Shown: piece by piece, positions 1 through 9,821 of the stretch
How positions within the stretch are numbered: the stretch's first letter is position 1
Layout of the letters: every line of letters begins with the position of its first letter
DNA from: a candidate division BRC1 bacterium HGW-BRC1-1
Lineage (GTDB): Bacteria; Sumerlaeota; Sumerlaeia; Sumerlaeales; Sumerlaeaceae
Assembly (NCBI GenBank): GCA_002842095.1
Contig: PHCB01000008.1
Location: forward strand, 145,231-209,230
Length of the DNA: 64,000 nt
Direction of reading: 5' to 3'
Made by a program: the position numbers and the translations under genes
The notes under the pieces: generated by a model
What the model saw: only the letters and a program-made list of their open reading frames with translations
What the model was told of the DNA's origin: nothing
The model's database searches: none

Positions 1-1097
1 ACTGCGTTCTGTTGAACGGCGGTGGCCTCAATTACATTATCGTTATAAAGTGAGCTGACCAACTGGGACATGCCATGATAACGAAGGCCTCCGGCGTGAA
101 TGCCGGGGGGCATGAAATCATGGCCGAGGGTGTGCATCTTCATGAGAGGCGTGCTGCCGGCCGTGTCGCCGAAGTCGTAACGATACTCGCCCTGAGTTAA
201 TGTGGGGCAGGCGGCTGGTTCCACCGCAATGATTCGGTAATCGGCCTCACCGGCGATTTTATCAGCGGCGAAGGGGAAAACGAAACCTGCGAAATTGCTG
301 CCTCCACCCGCGCAACCGATGAGAATGTCAGGTTTGATTCCCGCACGCTTGAAGGCTTCTTTCGTTTCAAGACCAATCACGGTCTGGTGAAGAGCAACGT
401 GGTTGAGCACACTCCCCAGTGCATATTTTGTGTCGGGATGCGTGAGGGCGTCTTCCACCGCTTCACTGATGGCAATGCCCAGACTGCCGTTTGTGTCGGG
501 ATGCTCGGCTCTTATCTTGCGTCCGAACTCCGTAAGTTCGCTGGGGCTTGCATCCACTTTGGCATCCCACAGCTGCATCATGCTGCGACGGTATGGCTTC
601 TGGTTATAGCTGACCCGCACCATGTAGACTTGGCACTCCAGGCCGAAGGTCTGGCAAGCGAACGCAAGCGCGCAGCCCCACTGGCCCGCACCGGTTTCTG
701 TGGCCAGACGCTTGATTCCGGCTTGTTTGTTAAACCAAGCCTGCGCCACACTGGTGTTGGTCTTATGGCTGCCGGCAGGGCTGACGCCCTCATATTTATA
801 CCAGATTTGTGCGGGCGTGCCGAGAACCTTTTCCAGACGCCGTGCGCGGATGAGTGGGGTCGGTCGCCACAGAGAGAGAACATCCAAAACTTCTTCGGGA
901 ATATCAAACCACCGCTGCACGCTCATTTCCTGCTCAAGCAGGTTCGCGGGAAAAATTCGTTCCATATCCGCCATGGTGATTGGCTCCATGGTTCCCGGAT
1001 GCAAAGGCGGGTCCAGAGGTGTTGGCAGGTCGGCCTGCACGTTGTACCATTTTTGGGGGATGTCGCGACGGTCGAGGGTAAGCAGGCTGTCTTGCAT
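1..1097 (-). CDS. trpB: Tryptophan synthase beta chain, TrpB2 type (3' part cut by window edge)
   Basis: PLP enzyme that joins indole and serine to give tryptophan, or salvages free indole in the TrpB2 subfamily. The reading frame runs open from an ATG at 1097, preceded by an AAGGA site, to the left edge, giving about 365 residues without a stop. The PLP-lysine motif SPAGSHKTN, the GAGQWG loop and the phosphate-binding [10 protein letters not shown] are all readable. The long N-terminal extension ([15 protein letters not shown]) before the catalytic core and the motif SLYND are typical of TrpB2, the form usually encoded without trpA. No trpA is next to it here; the next gene is divergent. The C-terminal end lies outside the window. 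Family call is secure; the TrpB2 subclass is from motif recognition only. Confidence 0.93.
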   Translation of the reverse strand, partial: MQDSLLTLDRRDIPQKWYNVQADLPTPLDPPLHPGTMEPITMADMERIFPANLLEQEMSVQRWFDIPEEVLDVLSLWRPTPLIRARRLEKVLGTPAQIWYKYEGVSPAGSHKTNTSVAQAWFNKQAGIKRLATETGAGQWGCALAFACQTFGLECQVYMVRVSYNQKPYRRSMMQLWDAKVDASPSELTEFGRKIRAEHPDTNGSLGIAISEAVEDALTHPDTKYALGSVLNHVALHQTVIGLETKEAFKRAGIKPDILIGCAGGGSNFAGFVFPFAADKIAGEADYRIIAVEPAACPTLTQGEYRYDFGDTAGSTPLMKMHTLGHDFMPPGIHAGGLRYHGMSQLVSSLYNDNVIEATAVQQNA

Positions 1098-1346
1098 GGA
1101 TTTTTCCTTGTGGTTGAAAGCAGGGTAAAACGCCTGATAGCGGCGGATGCCATTAATACAGAAGGGTGAAGATTCGAGTCGTAAAGGAAAAATAATGCAG
1201 AATTGGCCATGTCCGTTGAGGCAATCAGCGGAGCGCGGCAAAGATCCTTTTCTGTGTTGCACGATAAGGTGGTATGTTGTTGTTTTGGTATCAGACCAAC
1301 GCAGCAAATTGCGATGAAATCGGTTTGATGAACGAAGGAGATTCTC

Positions 1347-2867
1347 ATGAAATTCTCAAACACGCGGATTATCCGCAGACTTGCTTTCCTGATAGCCCTT
1401 GTGGCTCCGACCCTGGTTTGCGCTCAGGTATTGCCTCTGTCCGCGAGACAGGCCGGTGCGCGGACGGGCTCTCAACTCCAAGCGGCCCTGGCTCCTCTGT
1501 CACGGGATGCTCGCGAGCAGGTGATCCTGCAGGAGATCGCCAGCGGTAATGTGCCGGATCATCTTCGACCGCTCAAATCCATTACGGCCACGCGCACCAT
1601 TGCCTCGGTAAGCCACACGATCACATATTACGTCACGCCGGATTATCTCGCTTTAGGGTCGGCGTCAGATTTTTTCCGCATGCCAATGACACCGATACTG
1701 GCTCAAACCGTTGCCGATATGACATCATGCTCGTTGCCCACCCGACGGATGGTCGATGCTATTTGGTCGGCGGCACCTTCGAAAATGAATCCCCAACCCA
1801 TCCCGCCATCCGCCGAAATGGTCACCATTCCGGTCTTCTGGACTCATCACCAGATGGTGGAGTCGTCGCGTACCCAGCTTGGCCTGCCACTGGGGCCATT
1901 GATTGCCGGTATCAAGAAAGATGTGATCATCTCGCCGACGGTGCGGACTCGGCCGGCTCCCGATCGGGTGGCGATTTATGGGTGGCACTACACCACGGGT
2001 TCTCCGATTCAGCCCTTGTATACCGGGCATGAGAGCACCTACGCGGACTATAGCCATGGCATCAGGCTGGTGAGCAACGACGTGATTTTGGATGGCGTGC
2101 CTTCCACATTGAAGACGGTCCTTGAGCACCCAACCCTCAATGAGCTGCTCAGCGACGAAGGGGTCTTTGTAAATCCCCGCTACGACATTCCCGCCCCACC
2201 TGCCGGGATGCCCCACGTAGATTCTTTTCCCTCTGCCGGGCGCCAGTTGGCCGGGCAATGGATTGACAGATTCACCACGCCGCAAATCGTGGCGTTCTCT
2301 CCAACATCTCCCGGCGGTGACGGCTACGTTTTGCGGGTCAGAGATACTTCCGGCGGCATCGACACGACACGGATTGGCAGCGTAACCAGCGCTGACTATT
2401 ATGTAGAGGCTCACCTTTATTGCGACATGCGAACAATCGTGGGCGAGAACGGCTTTGAGCGGATTGGGATTTTTGCCCGCGATAGTGGTACCGGAATGTT
2501 CGAGGGAATTTCCGGGGGTGGAATCCAGGGCAACAATTACTCGCTGACATGGGATTCCAACACAGGGCGCGTGCAATGCTTGCGCACGATTGGCGGAGTG
2601 CCGGTGGATTTGCTATCGGTGCCGGAGTACCGAACCGGAACCGGCTGGAGACTTTTCCGCCTGGAGACGGTGGGATCAACCATCAGCTTTAAGATGGACG
2701 GTCTGACTATCCTAAGTGTCGTGGACTCTGCTCATGTCAGCGGAAGCGGTGGTATTGGTTATCACGACTACTTCGATAACAATGCCAACATCATCGGCAC
2801 GCTCGCAGATAACTTTCGGATGGACGCTGTCACTTTATCGCGCGTTGAGGAATGGTCCCGGTTTTGA
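1347..2867 (+). CDS. Secreted two-domain protein of unknown function with C-terminal jelly-roll-like domain
   Basis: 506 residues. The start is well supported: GAAGGAG lies 8 bases before the ATG. Residues 1-26 form a signal peptide ending near VCA-Q. The middle part (about 100-290) has the motif YGWH...[11 protein letters not shown]...[11 protein letters not shown], which I associate with uncharacterised exported proteins but cannot tie to a named activity. The conserved His, Tyr and Asp residues look like an active site. Residues about 310-500 look like a LamG/concanavalin-type beta-sandwich ([44 protein letters not shown]), usually a glycan-binding or scaffold module. It stands alone: divergent from trpB and tail-to-tail with larC 15 bases away. 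A carbohydrate-related exported enzyme is a guess. Confidence 0.7.
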   Translation: MKFSNTRIIRRLAFLIALVAPTLVCAQVLPLSARQAGARTGSQLQAALAPLSRDAREQVILQEIASGNVPDHLRPLKSITATRTIASVSHTITYYVTPDYLALGSASDFFRMPMTPILAQTVADMTSCSLPTRRMVDAIWSAAPSKMNPQPIPPSAEMVTIPVFWTHHQMVESSRTQLGLPLGPLIAGIKKDVIISPTVRTRPAPDRVAIYGWHYTTGSPIQPLYTGHESTYADYSHGIRLVSNDVILDGVPSTLKTVLEHPTLNELLSDEGVFVNPRYDIPAPPAGMPHVDSFPSAGRQLAGQWIDRFTTPQIVAFSPTSPGGDGYVLRVRDTSGGIDTTRIGSVTSADYYVEAHLYCDMRTIVGENGFERIGIFARDSGTGMFEGISGGGIQGNNYSLTWDSNTGRVQCLRTIGGVPVDLLSVPEYRTGTGWRLFRLETVGSTISFKMDGLTILSVVDSAHVSGSGGIGYHDYFDNNANIIGTLADNFRMDAVTLSRVEEWSRF

Positions 2868-2882
2868 TCTCAGCGAACGCTC

Positions 2883-4070
2883 TCATGTTAGTTTGATCGC
2901 AGAGGCCGACTGACGCGCAGCCGCATACACCGTTTCCAGGGCAACGCCGCTTTCTTCCGCCAGTCTGCGGCAATCGTCGAATTCGGGTGAAACCTTGATG
3001 ACCTCGTCACCCCAGAGGCCCAGCTTCACGCGCACCTTTCCAAACGGGGTATCTACCATTTCTGATTTTCGCAATAATGCGTGGCGTTGGCAGGGGGTTG
3101 CTCTTACGCCGAAGGTGCTCGTTTCGCGTAAGAGCAGGGCGATAAGTCCGTTCGCTTTATCCGGAGAAGTCAGGACCTGAATGGCTGTGCCGGGACGATT
3201 CTTTTTCATTTGTACCGGGCGGAAATTCGCATCGAGGCATCCCATGGCGAAAAGCTTTTCCATCAGATAGCCGAAGGCTTCTCCGCTCATGTCATCAATT
3301 TCCGTTGCAAGCACAACCAGTTCGCGAGTTTCGACAGGCAGGGAGTCATCCAGCGGCGACTCGCCCAGCAGGATGCGCAGATAATTCGTGTGACCTTCAG
3401 TGACCCGGCTGCCCGCACCATAACCGACCCGGCCGGGCGCGAAATTGCGCAATGGACCAAATTTATCCGTCAATGTTGTGAGGATGGCGGCACCGGTCGG
3501 GGTGGTTGATTCTCCCGGCAGGGGACCGGTCTCGATGGGTTTACCCGCCAACAACAGCGCCGTGGCGGGGGCTGGCACGGGCATCATGCCATGTGCGCAC
3601 TTGACGGTACCACTGCCCACAACCACCGGTGATGCCGATACGCTGGTGATTCCCAGCGCTTCCACGCCCCACATAGATCCGACAATGTCCACGATAGCAT
3701 CCACCGCTCCAACCTCATGAAAATGGACACGCTCCACCGTGATTTCGTGAACCTTCGCTTCGGCCACGGCTATGGCATGGAATGCCGCCACGGAGCGTTC
3801 TTTCACAGCGGGGGAAAGGTCGCTGGCTTCAATCATTTCGCGAATGTGAGAGAAGTGGCGGTGCTTCTGCTGCTCCTCGCAAGTCACCTTGGCCAGCGTG
3901 GCCCCGATGCCGCATCGCTTCACGCGTTCGACTTCGATGGAATAACCCGAGACAGGAAGTGAGGAAAGCGCCTGCCGAAGGTCTTCCACGGGAAGCCCGA
4001 GGTCGATGAGCGCACCAAGCGTCATATCGCCAGAAATGCCGTTGTAACAGTCGAAATAGGCTGAGGTCAT
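2883..4070 (-). CDS. larC: Nickel-pincer cofactor biosynthesis protein LarC (nickel chelatase)
   Basis: LarC inserts nickel into pyridinium-3,5-bisthiocarboxylate mononucleotide, the last step in making the nickel-pincer nucleotide (NPN) cofactor of lactate racemase and relatives. The N-terminus YFDCYNGISGDMTLGALIDLG is the family signature, and ALLLAGKPIETGPLPGESTTPTGAA is the conserved central segment. The 395-residue length is normal for an unsplit LarC, so no programmed frameshift (known in Lactobacillus larC1/C2) is needed here. It lies 13 bases after larB and is the last gene of the kinase-larB-larC run. No larA or larE is in the window, so the enzyme that uses the cofactor is not visible. 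Confidence 0.93.
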   Translation of the reverse strand: MTSAYFDCYNGISGDMTLGALIDLGLPVEDLRQALSSLPVSGYSIEVERVKRCGIGATLAKVTCEEQQKHRHFSHIREMIEASDLSPAVKERSVAAFHAIAVAEAKVHEITVERVHFHEVGAVDAIVDIVGSMWGVEALGITSVSASPVVVGSGTVKCAHGMMPVPAPATALLLAGKPIETGPLPGESTTPTGAAILTTLTDKFGPLRNFAPGRVGYGAGSRVTEGHTNYLRILLGESPLDDSLPVETRELVVLATEIDDMSGEAFGYLMEKLFAMGCLDANFRPVQMKKNRPGTAIQVLTSPDKANGLIALLLRETSTFGVRATPCQRHALLRKSEMVDTPFGKVRVKLGLWGDEVIKVSPEFDDCRRLAEESGVALETVYAAARQSASAIKLT

Positions 4071-4083
4071 TGTGGAATGTCTT

Positions 4084-4875
4084 TCAGTTCTCGGGGGTGG
4101 CGGGAAGGCAGCCTGCCCTGTTGATGAGATGTGCCATGAGGCCGGCTCCGAAACCGTTGTCGATGTTCACGACGGCAATGCCACCGCTGCATGAATTGAG
4201 CATGCCCAGCAACGCGGCAACGCCACCAAAGCTGGCGCCATAGCCCACACTGGTCGGGACTGCAATTACGGGAGCCGAGGTCAGACCGGCCACCACACTG
4301 GGCAGGGCGCCTTCCATGCCGGCGGCGACAATCACAACGCGGGCGGTCTGCATTTTATTTGCGGCCGCACCGAACAGGCGGTGGATTCCGGCGACGCCCA
4401 CGTCATAAACCCGGTCAACCTCGCTGCCCATCATCTCGGCGCTGAGGGCGGCTTCTTCCGCCACGGGAATATCGCTGGTGCCTGCACACATCACGAGGAT
4501 CACGCCGCCCCCCGCAACCGGTCGCGGCTCGTTAACTTTAGTGAGCATTCGTGCGGCGGGATGATGCCGGATGTCGTTTCGCGCAGCCATGACAAACGCC
4601 GCCGTCTCCTCGGGCACCCGGGTGCAGACTACGTTTTGCCGGGCTGCATCGATGCGTTCGATGATTTCCAGAACCTGCTGCGAGGTTTTGTTGGCGGCGT
4701 ACACAGCCTCCGCCACACCACGACGGCGTCGGCGGTCGGTGTCCACTTTAGTATGACCGAGGTCGGCATACCCTTCCGTGGGGCGCAATGACTGCATGGC
4801 AACCATGGCGTCGGTGGGGGAGATCTCACCCCGTGCTACAGCTTCCAATAGATCAGTAATTTTCTGTTCAGACAT
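4084..4875 (-). CDS. larB: Nickel-pincer cofactor biosynthesis protein LarB
   Basis: LarB carboxylates and hydrolyses nicotinic acid adenine dinucleotide to pyridinium-3,5-biscarboxylate mononucleotide, the first step of NPN cofactor synthesis. The 263-residue protein has the short helical N-terminal region (ITDLLEAVARGEISPTDAM) followed by a PurE-like Rossmann domain (VMCAGTSDIPVAEEAA, VIVAAGMEGALPSVVAGL, VPTSVGYGASFGGVAALLGMLNSC). This is the full family length. It is followed 13 bases later by larC and preceded 69 bases upstream by a Ser/Thr kinase gene on the same strand. The start ATG lacks a strong ribosome-binding site, but the N-terminus aligns with the family. Confidence 0.93.
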   Translation of the reverse strand: MSEQKITDLLEAVARGEISPTDAMVAMQSLRPTEGYADLGHTKVDTDRRRRRGVAEAVYAANKTSQQVLEIIERIDAARQNVVCTRVPEETAAFVMAARNDIRHHPAARMLTKVNEPRPVAGGGVILVMCAGTSDIPVAEEAALSAEMMGSEVDRVYDVGVAGIHRLFGAAANKMQTARVVIVAAGMEGALPSVVAGLTSAPVIAVPTSVGYGASFGGVAALLGMLNSCSGGIAVVNIDNGFGAGLMAHLINRAGCLPATPEN

Positions 4876-4944
4876 GTTCTATGATCAACGGGTCGTGGCG
4901 AGGCATTGCAAGGCGAAGCGGCGCATCTCGTGAACTTCTTGTGC

Positions 4945-6858
4945 CTACATTTCTCTCAGTGCCCGGCTCGCCTTTGCACGCGTGTCACTTGCCTCTGGAG
5001 CATGTTTTTCGATGAAGCGATAAAGAACCCGCGCGTCATCGCGCAGTTTCGCCTGACGGTAATAGTCGGCAAACTGCAACCAGTACGCATAGTTATCAGG
5101 ATCGCTTTCAATGGCCTGACACATCAGGGTTTCCACATCGGGGAGTTCTTCGCCCGGTTTCGCGGCAATCTGTTCCGCTACTTTTTTTGATGTTTCCAAA
5201 GCAAGGGTGGTCGACGTTTCCAACTGTTGGGGGGTAATCATCGAGCGGGTGGAGGACAATTCACGGTCGAGAAGGGACAGGTGGGTTGCTCTGGGGAACG
5301 GCCTTTGCAGACTGTTGTAGAGGTCTGCGGCGCCTTCCAGATAAGCCTTGGCCATACGGGGGCGCGGGGGTTCCGCATTGAAAAACCACATGCCGCGCTT
5401 GTCACGCCGCTCCGCCAATAGCGTGACGTCTGATGTTTGCGCGCTTCTCGAAATGAGTCTGTCGCGATAAAGGTCCACGTCTTTCGTGCGGAACTGCGGG
5501 AACTTCTCCGCATAGGTATTCCAGACCGCGAGGGCGTCCCGGATTCTTCCGCTCTGTGCAAATTCGTCGGCACGTTTTTGAGTGACCTGAAATTGCTTTC
5601 CCGGAGATTCTGTCAAGTCTATCCGCGAGGCATTCATCATATCTTTGACGTCAATACCACGTGCTGACAGAACGTGAAATCCATACCACCCGCCACCGCC
5701 CAAGGCGATTAACACGAGCAAAGCCAAAGCTGCTTTCCAGCGCGTCATGGGGTGAGGCTCTTCCGGGGGCAGCGGCGTGGGCATCGACTCCGGGGGAGGC
5801 AGCAATGCCTCTAATTCGGGCGTGATATTGGATGACCGGAAAGGTGGAGTCGTGTTCGATGAACGCTTCGGGTCGGAACCGCCCGGTCGCCCGGTGGTGG
5901 GGATACCGCCTGGGAGCGGTGTCTTGCCGGCCTGCTGGCCATACGCGTCAACCATCGGATAGGGCGTCTGGCTGGCCATGCGCTGTGTCGAATCTTTTGG
6001 CGCGGGCAGAGGGGCACCGTCCTTCTTGATTACCGTTCGGGGCCGTTCCCACAAATCTTCCAGTGCATCGGCCATTTCGTTGCCCGTGGCCCAGCGCATT
6101 TCTTTCTGCTTTTCCAGCGCGCGCATGATGACACGCTCCACGCCGGGCTGAATCATGGTGTTGATTTCCGACGGTGGCACCGCCGCTTCGATAAGGTGTT
6201 TCGTGGCGATGGTGATGGGATTGTCGCCATCGAAAGGCACGCGCCCCGCCAGGCTTGCGTAGAGGCAAACGCCCAGCGAATACAGGTCGCTCTGCCCGTC
6301 GATGTTTTTTCCGGTCACCTGTTCTGGCGACATAAACTTGGGTGTTCCCATACTGATGCCCGTTTGAGTTTTCAGCTTCGACGACGAGAAGCGCGCGATA
6401 CCGAAATCGGTGATCTTCGCGGTGCCGTTGGCCATCACCAGAATGTTGTCGGGCTTCACATCGCGGTGAACCACTCCGTGGGCGTGGGCGTGATCGAGAG
6501 CACGGGCGACCTGCGCGCCTATCAGGCAGGCGTCGCGCTCCATCAGGCACCCTTCGCGGTCGATGCGCACCTGCAGCGACTCACCCTGAACGAATTCCAT
6601 GACGATTGCGAAAGTATCGTCCACGGGCATCGTGTCGATGACCGCCACGATATTCGGATGGCTGAGCCGCGCCACCACCGTGGCTTCCTGCTCAAACCGC
6701 GCGCTGAAATCGGGATTTGACGCCAGATCCTCCGACAGAATCTTCACCGCGACCTCACGGTTCAGGTTCTGCTGGATAGCCTTGAAAACCGTGCCCATGC
6801 CACCCCGGCCGATAACCTCGACCAGTTCGTATTTATCGGCAATGATCCGGCCTATCAT
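4945..6858 (-). CDS. PknB-type membrane serine/threonine protein kinase with extracytoplasmic TPR-like region
   Basis: Start set at the ATG at 6858 because AGGAAGAG lies 8 bases ahead of it; a longer frame begins at 6879 without such a site. The kinase domain covers roughly residues 8-270 and is complete: glycine loop IGRGGMGTVFKA, VAVKIL lysine, catalytic HRDVKPDN near 131-137, DFGIA, and the activation segment MGTPKFMSPEQ. A proline-rich linker follows, then one transmembrane helix near 374-396 (ALALLVLIALGGGGWYGF), then about 240 residues of helical, TPR-like sequence (DEFAQSGRIRDALAVWNTYAEKF, DPDNYAYWLQFADYYRQAKLRDDARVLY) predicted outside the membrane. No PASTA repeats are present. It heads the run leading to larB and larC. 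Confidence 0.9.
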   Translation of the reverse strand: MIGRIIADKYELVEVIGRGGMGTVFKAIQQNLNREVAVKILSEDLASNPDFSARFEQEATVVARLSHPNIVAVIDTMPVDDTFAIVMEFVQGESLQVRIDREGCLMERDACLIGAQVARALDHAHAHGVVHRDVKPDNILVMANGTAKITDFGIARFSSSKLKTQTGISMGTPKFMSPEQVTGKNIDGQSDLYSLGVCLYASLAGRVPFDGDNPITIATKHLIEAAVPPSEINTMIQPGVERVIMRALEKQKEMRWATGNEMADALEDLWERPRTVIKKDGAPLPAPKDSTQRMASQTPYPMVDAYGQQAGKTPLPGGIPTTGRPGGSDPKRSSNTTPPFRSSNITPELEALLPPPESMPTPLPPEEPHPMTRWKAALALLVLIALGGGGWYGFHVLSARGIDVKDMMNASRIDLTESPGKQFQVTQKRADEFAQSGRIRDALAVWNTYAEKFPQFRTKDVDLYRDRLISRSAQTSDVTLLAERRDKRGMWFFNAEPPRPRMAKAYLEGAADLYNSLQRPFPRATHLSLLDRELSSTRSMITPQQLETSTTLALETSKKVAEQIAAKPGEELPDVETLMCQAIESDPDNYAYWLQFADYYRQAKLRDDARVLYRFIEKHAPEASDTRAKASRALREM

Positions 6859-7088
6859 GGCTAAAGCTCTTCCTGGCATCGATAACGGGACCGAGTTCCC
6901 TGACTTTCATGGGTGAGGATGGCACAACAAATTCCTGCGGACAGATGGCTTCACCTCTCAGCAGTTCAAGATTCAATTTCACAACACCGAATCAGGACCA
7001 AGTCCAGCAATAACATTCAAAAATCTACTACCGCCCAGTGCGCGAATAGCTGTCGTGGTACGGGGTAATGCATCGCGTCAAACCGTGT

Positions 7089-7165
7089 GCCCGGTTCGTC
7101 TAGCGGTTTAGGACATCGCCCTCTCACGGCGAAGATCACGGGTTCGAATCCCGTACCGGGTACCA
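7089..7165 (+). tRNA. tRNA-Glu (anticodon CTC)
   Basis: A full cloverleaf can be drawn. The acceptor stem GCCCGGT (7089-7095) pairs with ACCGGGT (7155-7161) with a G-T first pair. The D arm is GTC/GAC, the anticodon stem TCGCC/GGCGA, and the loop CTCTCAC at 7121-7127 gives anticodon CTC at 7123-7125, which reads the Glu codon GAG. The T arm is ACGGG/CCCGT with a TTCGAAT loop. The 3' CCA at 7163-7165 is encoded in the DNA. The body closely resembles E. coli tRNA-Glu. Confidence 0.95.
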
Positions 7166-7212
7166 CCCCTCTTTCCAAATAACGATTAATCTTTGGTTAT
7201 CAGAGGAAGAAC

Positions 7213-7320
7213 ATGACTTCCCGATCCGACGATCGACCTGCCATTCTCGAAATCCCCTTGATCTTCGCGCCGGAACCACGTGGAGCTTTCAACGCTCGCG
7301 ATAGAGCCTGTCAGGCTTGA
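7213..7320 (+). other. Short ORF with good ribosome-binding site overlapping the 5' end of the GH2 gene
   Basis: An ATG at 7213 preceded by AGAGGAAGA opens a 35-codon frame that ends at a TGA at 7318-7320, 25 bases before the preferred GH2 start and in a different frame. It may be a leader peptide or the remnant of a longer GH2 N-terminus lost through a frameshift, since the GH2 protein lacks its usual first domain. The peptide has no recognisable motif. A chance ORF cannot be excluded. Confidence 0.25.
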
Positions 7321-7345
7321 TTTCGCTCATCGGAAAGGTCGTCTC

Positions 7346-9706
7346 ATGTCACCAACAAATTCCCGTCCCCAATCTGATCCTGCTTTGCCTTTTATCCAAT
7401 GTTATAGGGAAGCGAATCAGGTTTACGTCCGATTCCTTGAAGATTTTCCCGGCCGAAAATTCCGCATCATGTTTCAGGGGGAATTGGTTTCCGAAGGATT
7501 CTGTCCACCCCACGGTGAAGTCCTTGGCGTCGGTTTGCCACACCGTCCGTGGTCACCCGAGGAACCCAATTTATTTTTAATGGAGATCGTCGGGGACAGC
7601 GGTCAATCAGACCGCGTCGAGTATTTCGGCTATCGTACGCTTTCCACCACTCAGGACCATCTCTTGGTGAATGGTCGACCGTTATTTGTTCGCGGATTTA
7701 TCCGCGGGATCAAAGCGCATGATCATGCAAACCTTTCAAATCTGTCTGATGCAGAGTTCTACGACCGACAGATTCGCATTGCCAAAGATCTCGGCTTCAA
7801 CCTGGTGCGCTGGCACTCAACAATCCCCCCTGCAAAGTGGCTATCTGCGTGCGACCGACTTGGCTTATTTAACCAAATTGAGTTCGCTCCCCAGCACAAG
7901 TGGGGTGGTGGGCACGAGATCTTTATCGATATGGATTTTGTCCGGGATACCGTTCGGGCAACTTCTTTACATCCCAGCGTTTTTGCTTTCAGTCTGGGCA
8001 ATGAGATCCACAAATCCGGTGGCAATGAGACGGTTCGCGAGGCCCTTTCCCTAATCCGACGGGAAAGCCCCCATACGCTGATCCTCGACAGTTCGGGGTG
8101 GGGAGAGTTTGATCGCGAGGGCAACGATTTTATCGTGCAGCATATCGCCTATTTCTTTCCCTTCGGAGTCCATCGCGACATGTTTAATTCCCGCGATTGT
8201 TTCGACATCAATGGCTCTGTACGCAGAACCGAGGATCACCGGGAATCGAGTTCGCGGAAGGGGGAGGGGATTCAGGCCAAGCGCCACCTCCAGCCGGTCA
8301 AGCCGGTTATCGCCCATGAAGTGCTGCATTATGTTGGTTTACCCGATATCCAGGGGCTCAAGACTAAATTCGAGAACCTAAACGTCCCGCAACCGAAGTG
8401 GCTTCCAAAAGTGGAGAAACTGGTCCGCGATAAAGGGATGTGGGATGATTATGAAGATATTCGTCTCGCTGCCGCCCACTTCAAGGGCATCTGCATGAAG
8501 GAAGCATTGGAACGGTTGCGGATGAGCCCGCTTGTCACGGGGTATCAAATGCTTCAGTTGTTCGACAACGATCGTTACGAGAACTCCAATGGCATCGTGG
8601 ATTGCTTCGACGAAGAGCGCGATGGTATTCCAGAAATTTTCCGGGCCATAAATGGCGATGTCGCACTCCTGGCGGACATGCCCACAAAGTGTTTCTGCGT
8701 TGATGACACCGTACAGGTGCCACTGATTTTGTCGCAGTTTAACTCAGATTTGCAATATGCGGATCTTGAGGTGGAATTTTCACCGGCGGATGCGAAAGAC
8801 GACCCGACCCAATTAACCCTTAAGGATATGTATGTCGCCCGGGTTGGTTCTTACCCTCTGACTACTCTGGATTTAAACGCCCAGCCCACGGAAAAGCCGG
8901 TCCGACAAACGCTGCAGGCCAGGCTCACTTCACAGGGCAAGACTCTGAGTTCCAACAACTGGACATTATGGAGTTTCCCCCATGCTGAAATTTCTACCGA
9001 GGAACTTATGGCGCAACCCGGGGTTACGCATCAGATCAATGGAGAAATGCTCGCACGACTGGAGCGTGGGGAGAAAGTCCTCTTTCTTTATGACCCCGCC
9101 GTGCCACTGGAGGAGACAGGGCTTCCGTTGGTTCGGGACCATTTCAAACCCGTTATCTGGGACCGTGGCAGTCAATTGGGTGGGCGCGTTTTCAAGCATC
9201 CCCTCACCGATAAATTCCCCCATGAAGGCACCATTGATTTTCAATTTGCGCGTTTAATCGAGGGCGGGACAAAGGTAAATCTCGATGGGATGCCCGCGAT
9301 CTCTCCCATGATTCAAGGGATCGATAAATTAGCCCGGGACCGCATGGACGTGCTGAAGCGCAACATCCCCGATTTCCGACCTGAGGTTACTTTTCGTCGG
9401 TTCAGTTACCTGTTTGAAATCACGGTGGGGAAGGGGCGCTTGTTAGTGTGTAGTTTTAACCTGAGCGAAACCAACCTCATGGCTCCCGAGGTTGCATGGT
9501 TTGCGCGCTGCATGCTGGATTATTATAGCTCTGCCGATTTCCAGCCACCTTCTCGTGTTTCATTGAAAGAGATGAAACAGTGGGTGGAGGGTGCCGCCGC
9601 CCAGGTAAACGTTGAACCGGTAATGAACATTTTCTGGGAAGAAGACGATCAGCCCGTTGAGAGCGTTCTGTGGTGGGAAAAAGTAGGTATCGATATATCT
9701 TCGTGA
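7346..9706 (+). CDS. Glycoside hydrolase family 2-type protein lacking the N-terminal sugar-binding domain
   Basis: Start set at the ATG at 7346, with GGAAAGG 8 bases ahead; an in-frame GTG at 7280 is possible. The 786-residue product starts directly with the GH2 immunoglobulin-like domain (WSPEEPNLFLMEI...FGYRTL), followed by LLVNGRPLFVRGFIRG and a TIM barrel. The putative acid/base is Glu in FSLGNEI (about residue 220) and the putative nucleophile is Glu in VIAHEVLHY (about 325); the 105-residue spacing suits GH2. About 400 C-terminal residues are unassigned. No signal peptide is visible, so it may act in the cytoplasm on imported oligosaccharide. Beta-galactosidase, glucuronidase or mannosidase activity cannot be told apart. 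By eye its codons are more AT-rich than neighbouring genes. Confidence 0.8.
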   Translation: MSPTNSRPQSDPALPFIQCYREANQVYVRFLEDFPGRKFRIMFQGELVSEGFCPPHGEVLGVGLPHRPWSPEEPNLFLMEIVGDSGQSDRVEYFGYRTLSTTQDHLLVNGRPLFVRGFIRGIKAHDHANLSNLSDAEFYDRQIRIAKDLGFNLVRWHSTIPPAKWLSACDRLGLFNQIEFAPQHKWGGGHEIFIDMDFVRDTVRATSLHPSVFAFSLGNEIHKSGGNETVREALSLIRRESPHTLILDSSGWGEFDREGNDFIVQHIAYFFPFGVHRDMFNSRDCFDINGSVRRTEDHRESSSRKGEGIQAKRHLQPVKPVIAHEVLHYVGLPDIQGLKTKFENLNVPQPKWLPKVEKLVRDKGMWDDYEDIRLAAAHFKGICMKEALERLRMSPLVTGYQMLQLFDNDRYENSNGIVDCFDEERDGIPEIFRAINGDVALLADMPTKCFCVDDTVQVPLILSQFNSDLQYADLEVEFSPADAKDDPTQLTLKDMYVARVGSYPLTTLDLNAQPTEKPVRQTLQARLTSQGKTLSSNNWTLWSFPHAEISTEELMAQPGVTHQINGEMLARLERGEKVLFLYDPAVPLEETGLPLVRDHFKPVIWDRGSQLGGRVFKHPLTDKFPHEGTIDFQFARLIEGGTKVNLDGMPAISPMIQGIDKLARDRMDVLKRNIPDFRPEVTFRRFSYLFEITVGKGRLLVCSFNLSETNLMAPEVAWFARCMLDYYSSADFQPPSRVSLKEMKQWVEGAAAQVNVEPVMNIFWEEDDQPVESVLWWEKVGIDISS

Positions 9707-9821
9707 GATCCGGTATGTGAGGCGGATTTAGTTGATCCTGTCGCCGCTTGGGCACGCCCGCTGGGACGGAGAGGTCAAAACAAATTGACTTTGGATCAGC
9801 TTGGGAGGCCCATCGTGGGCC

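Noticed and set aside
387..1169. A 260-codon + strand frame at the left edge
   Set aside because: It lies antisense to the clear TrpB2 reading frame at 1-1097, which carries the PLP motif.
1098..1346. A tryptophan leader peptide or T-box before trpB
   Set aside because: No run of Trp codons or T-box core was seen on the minus strand.
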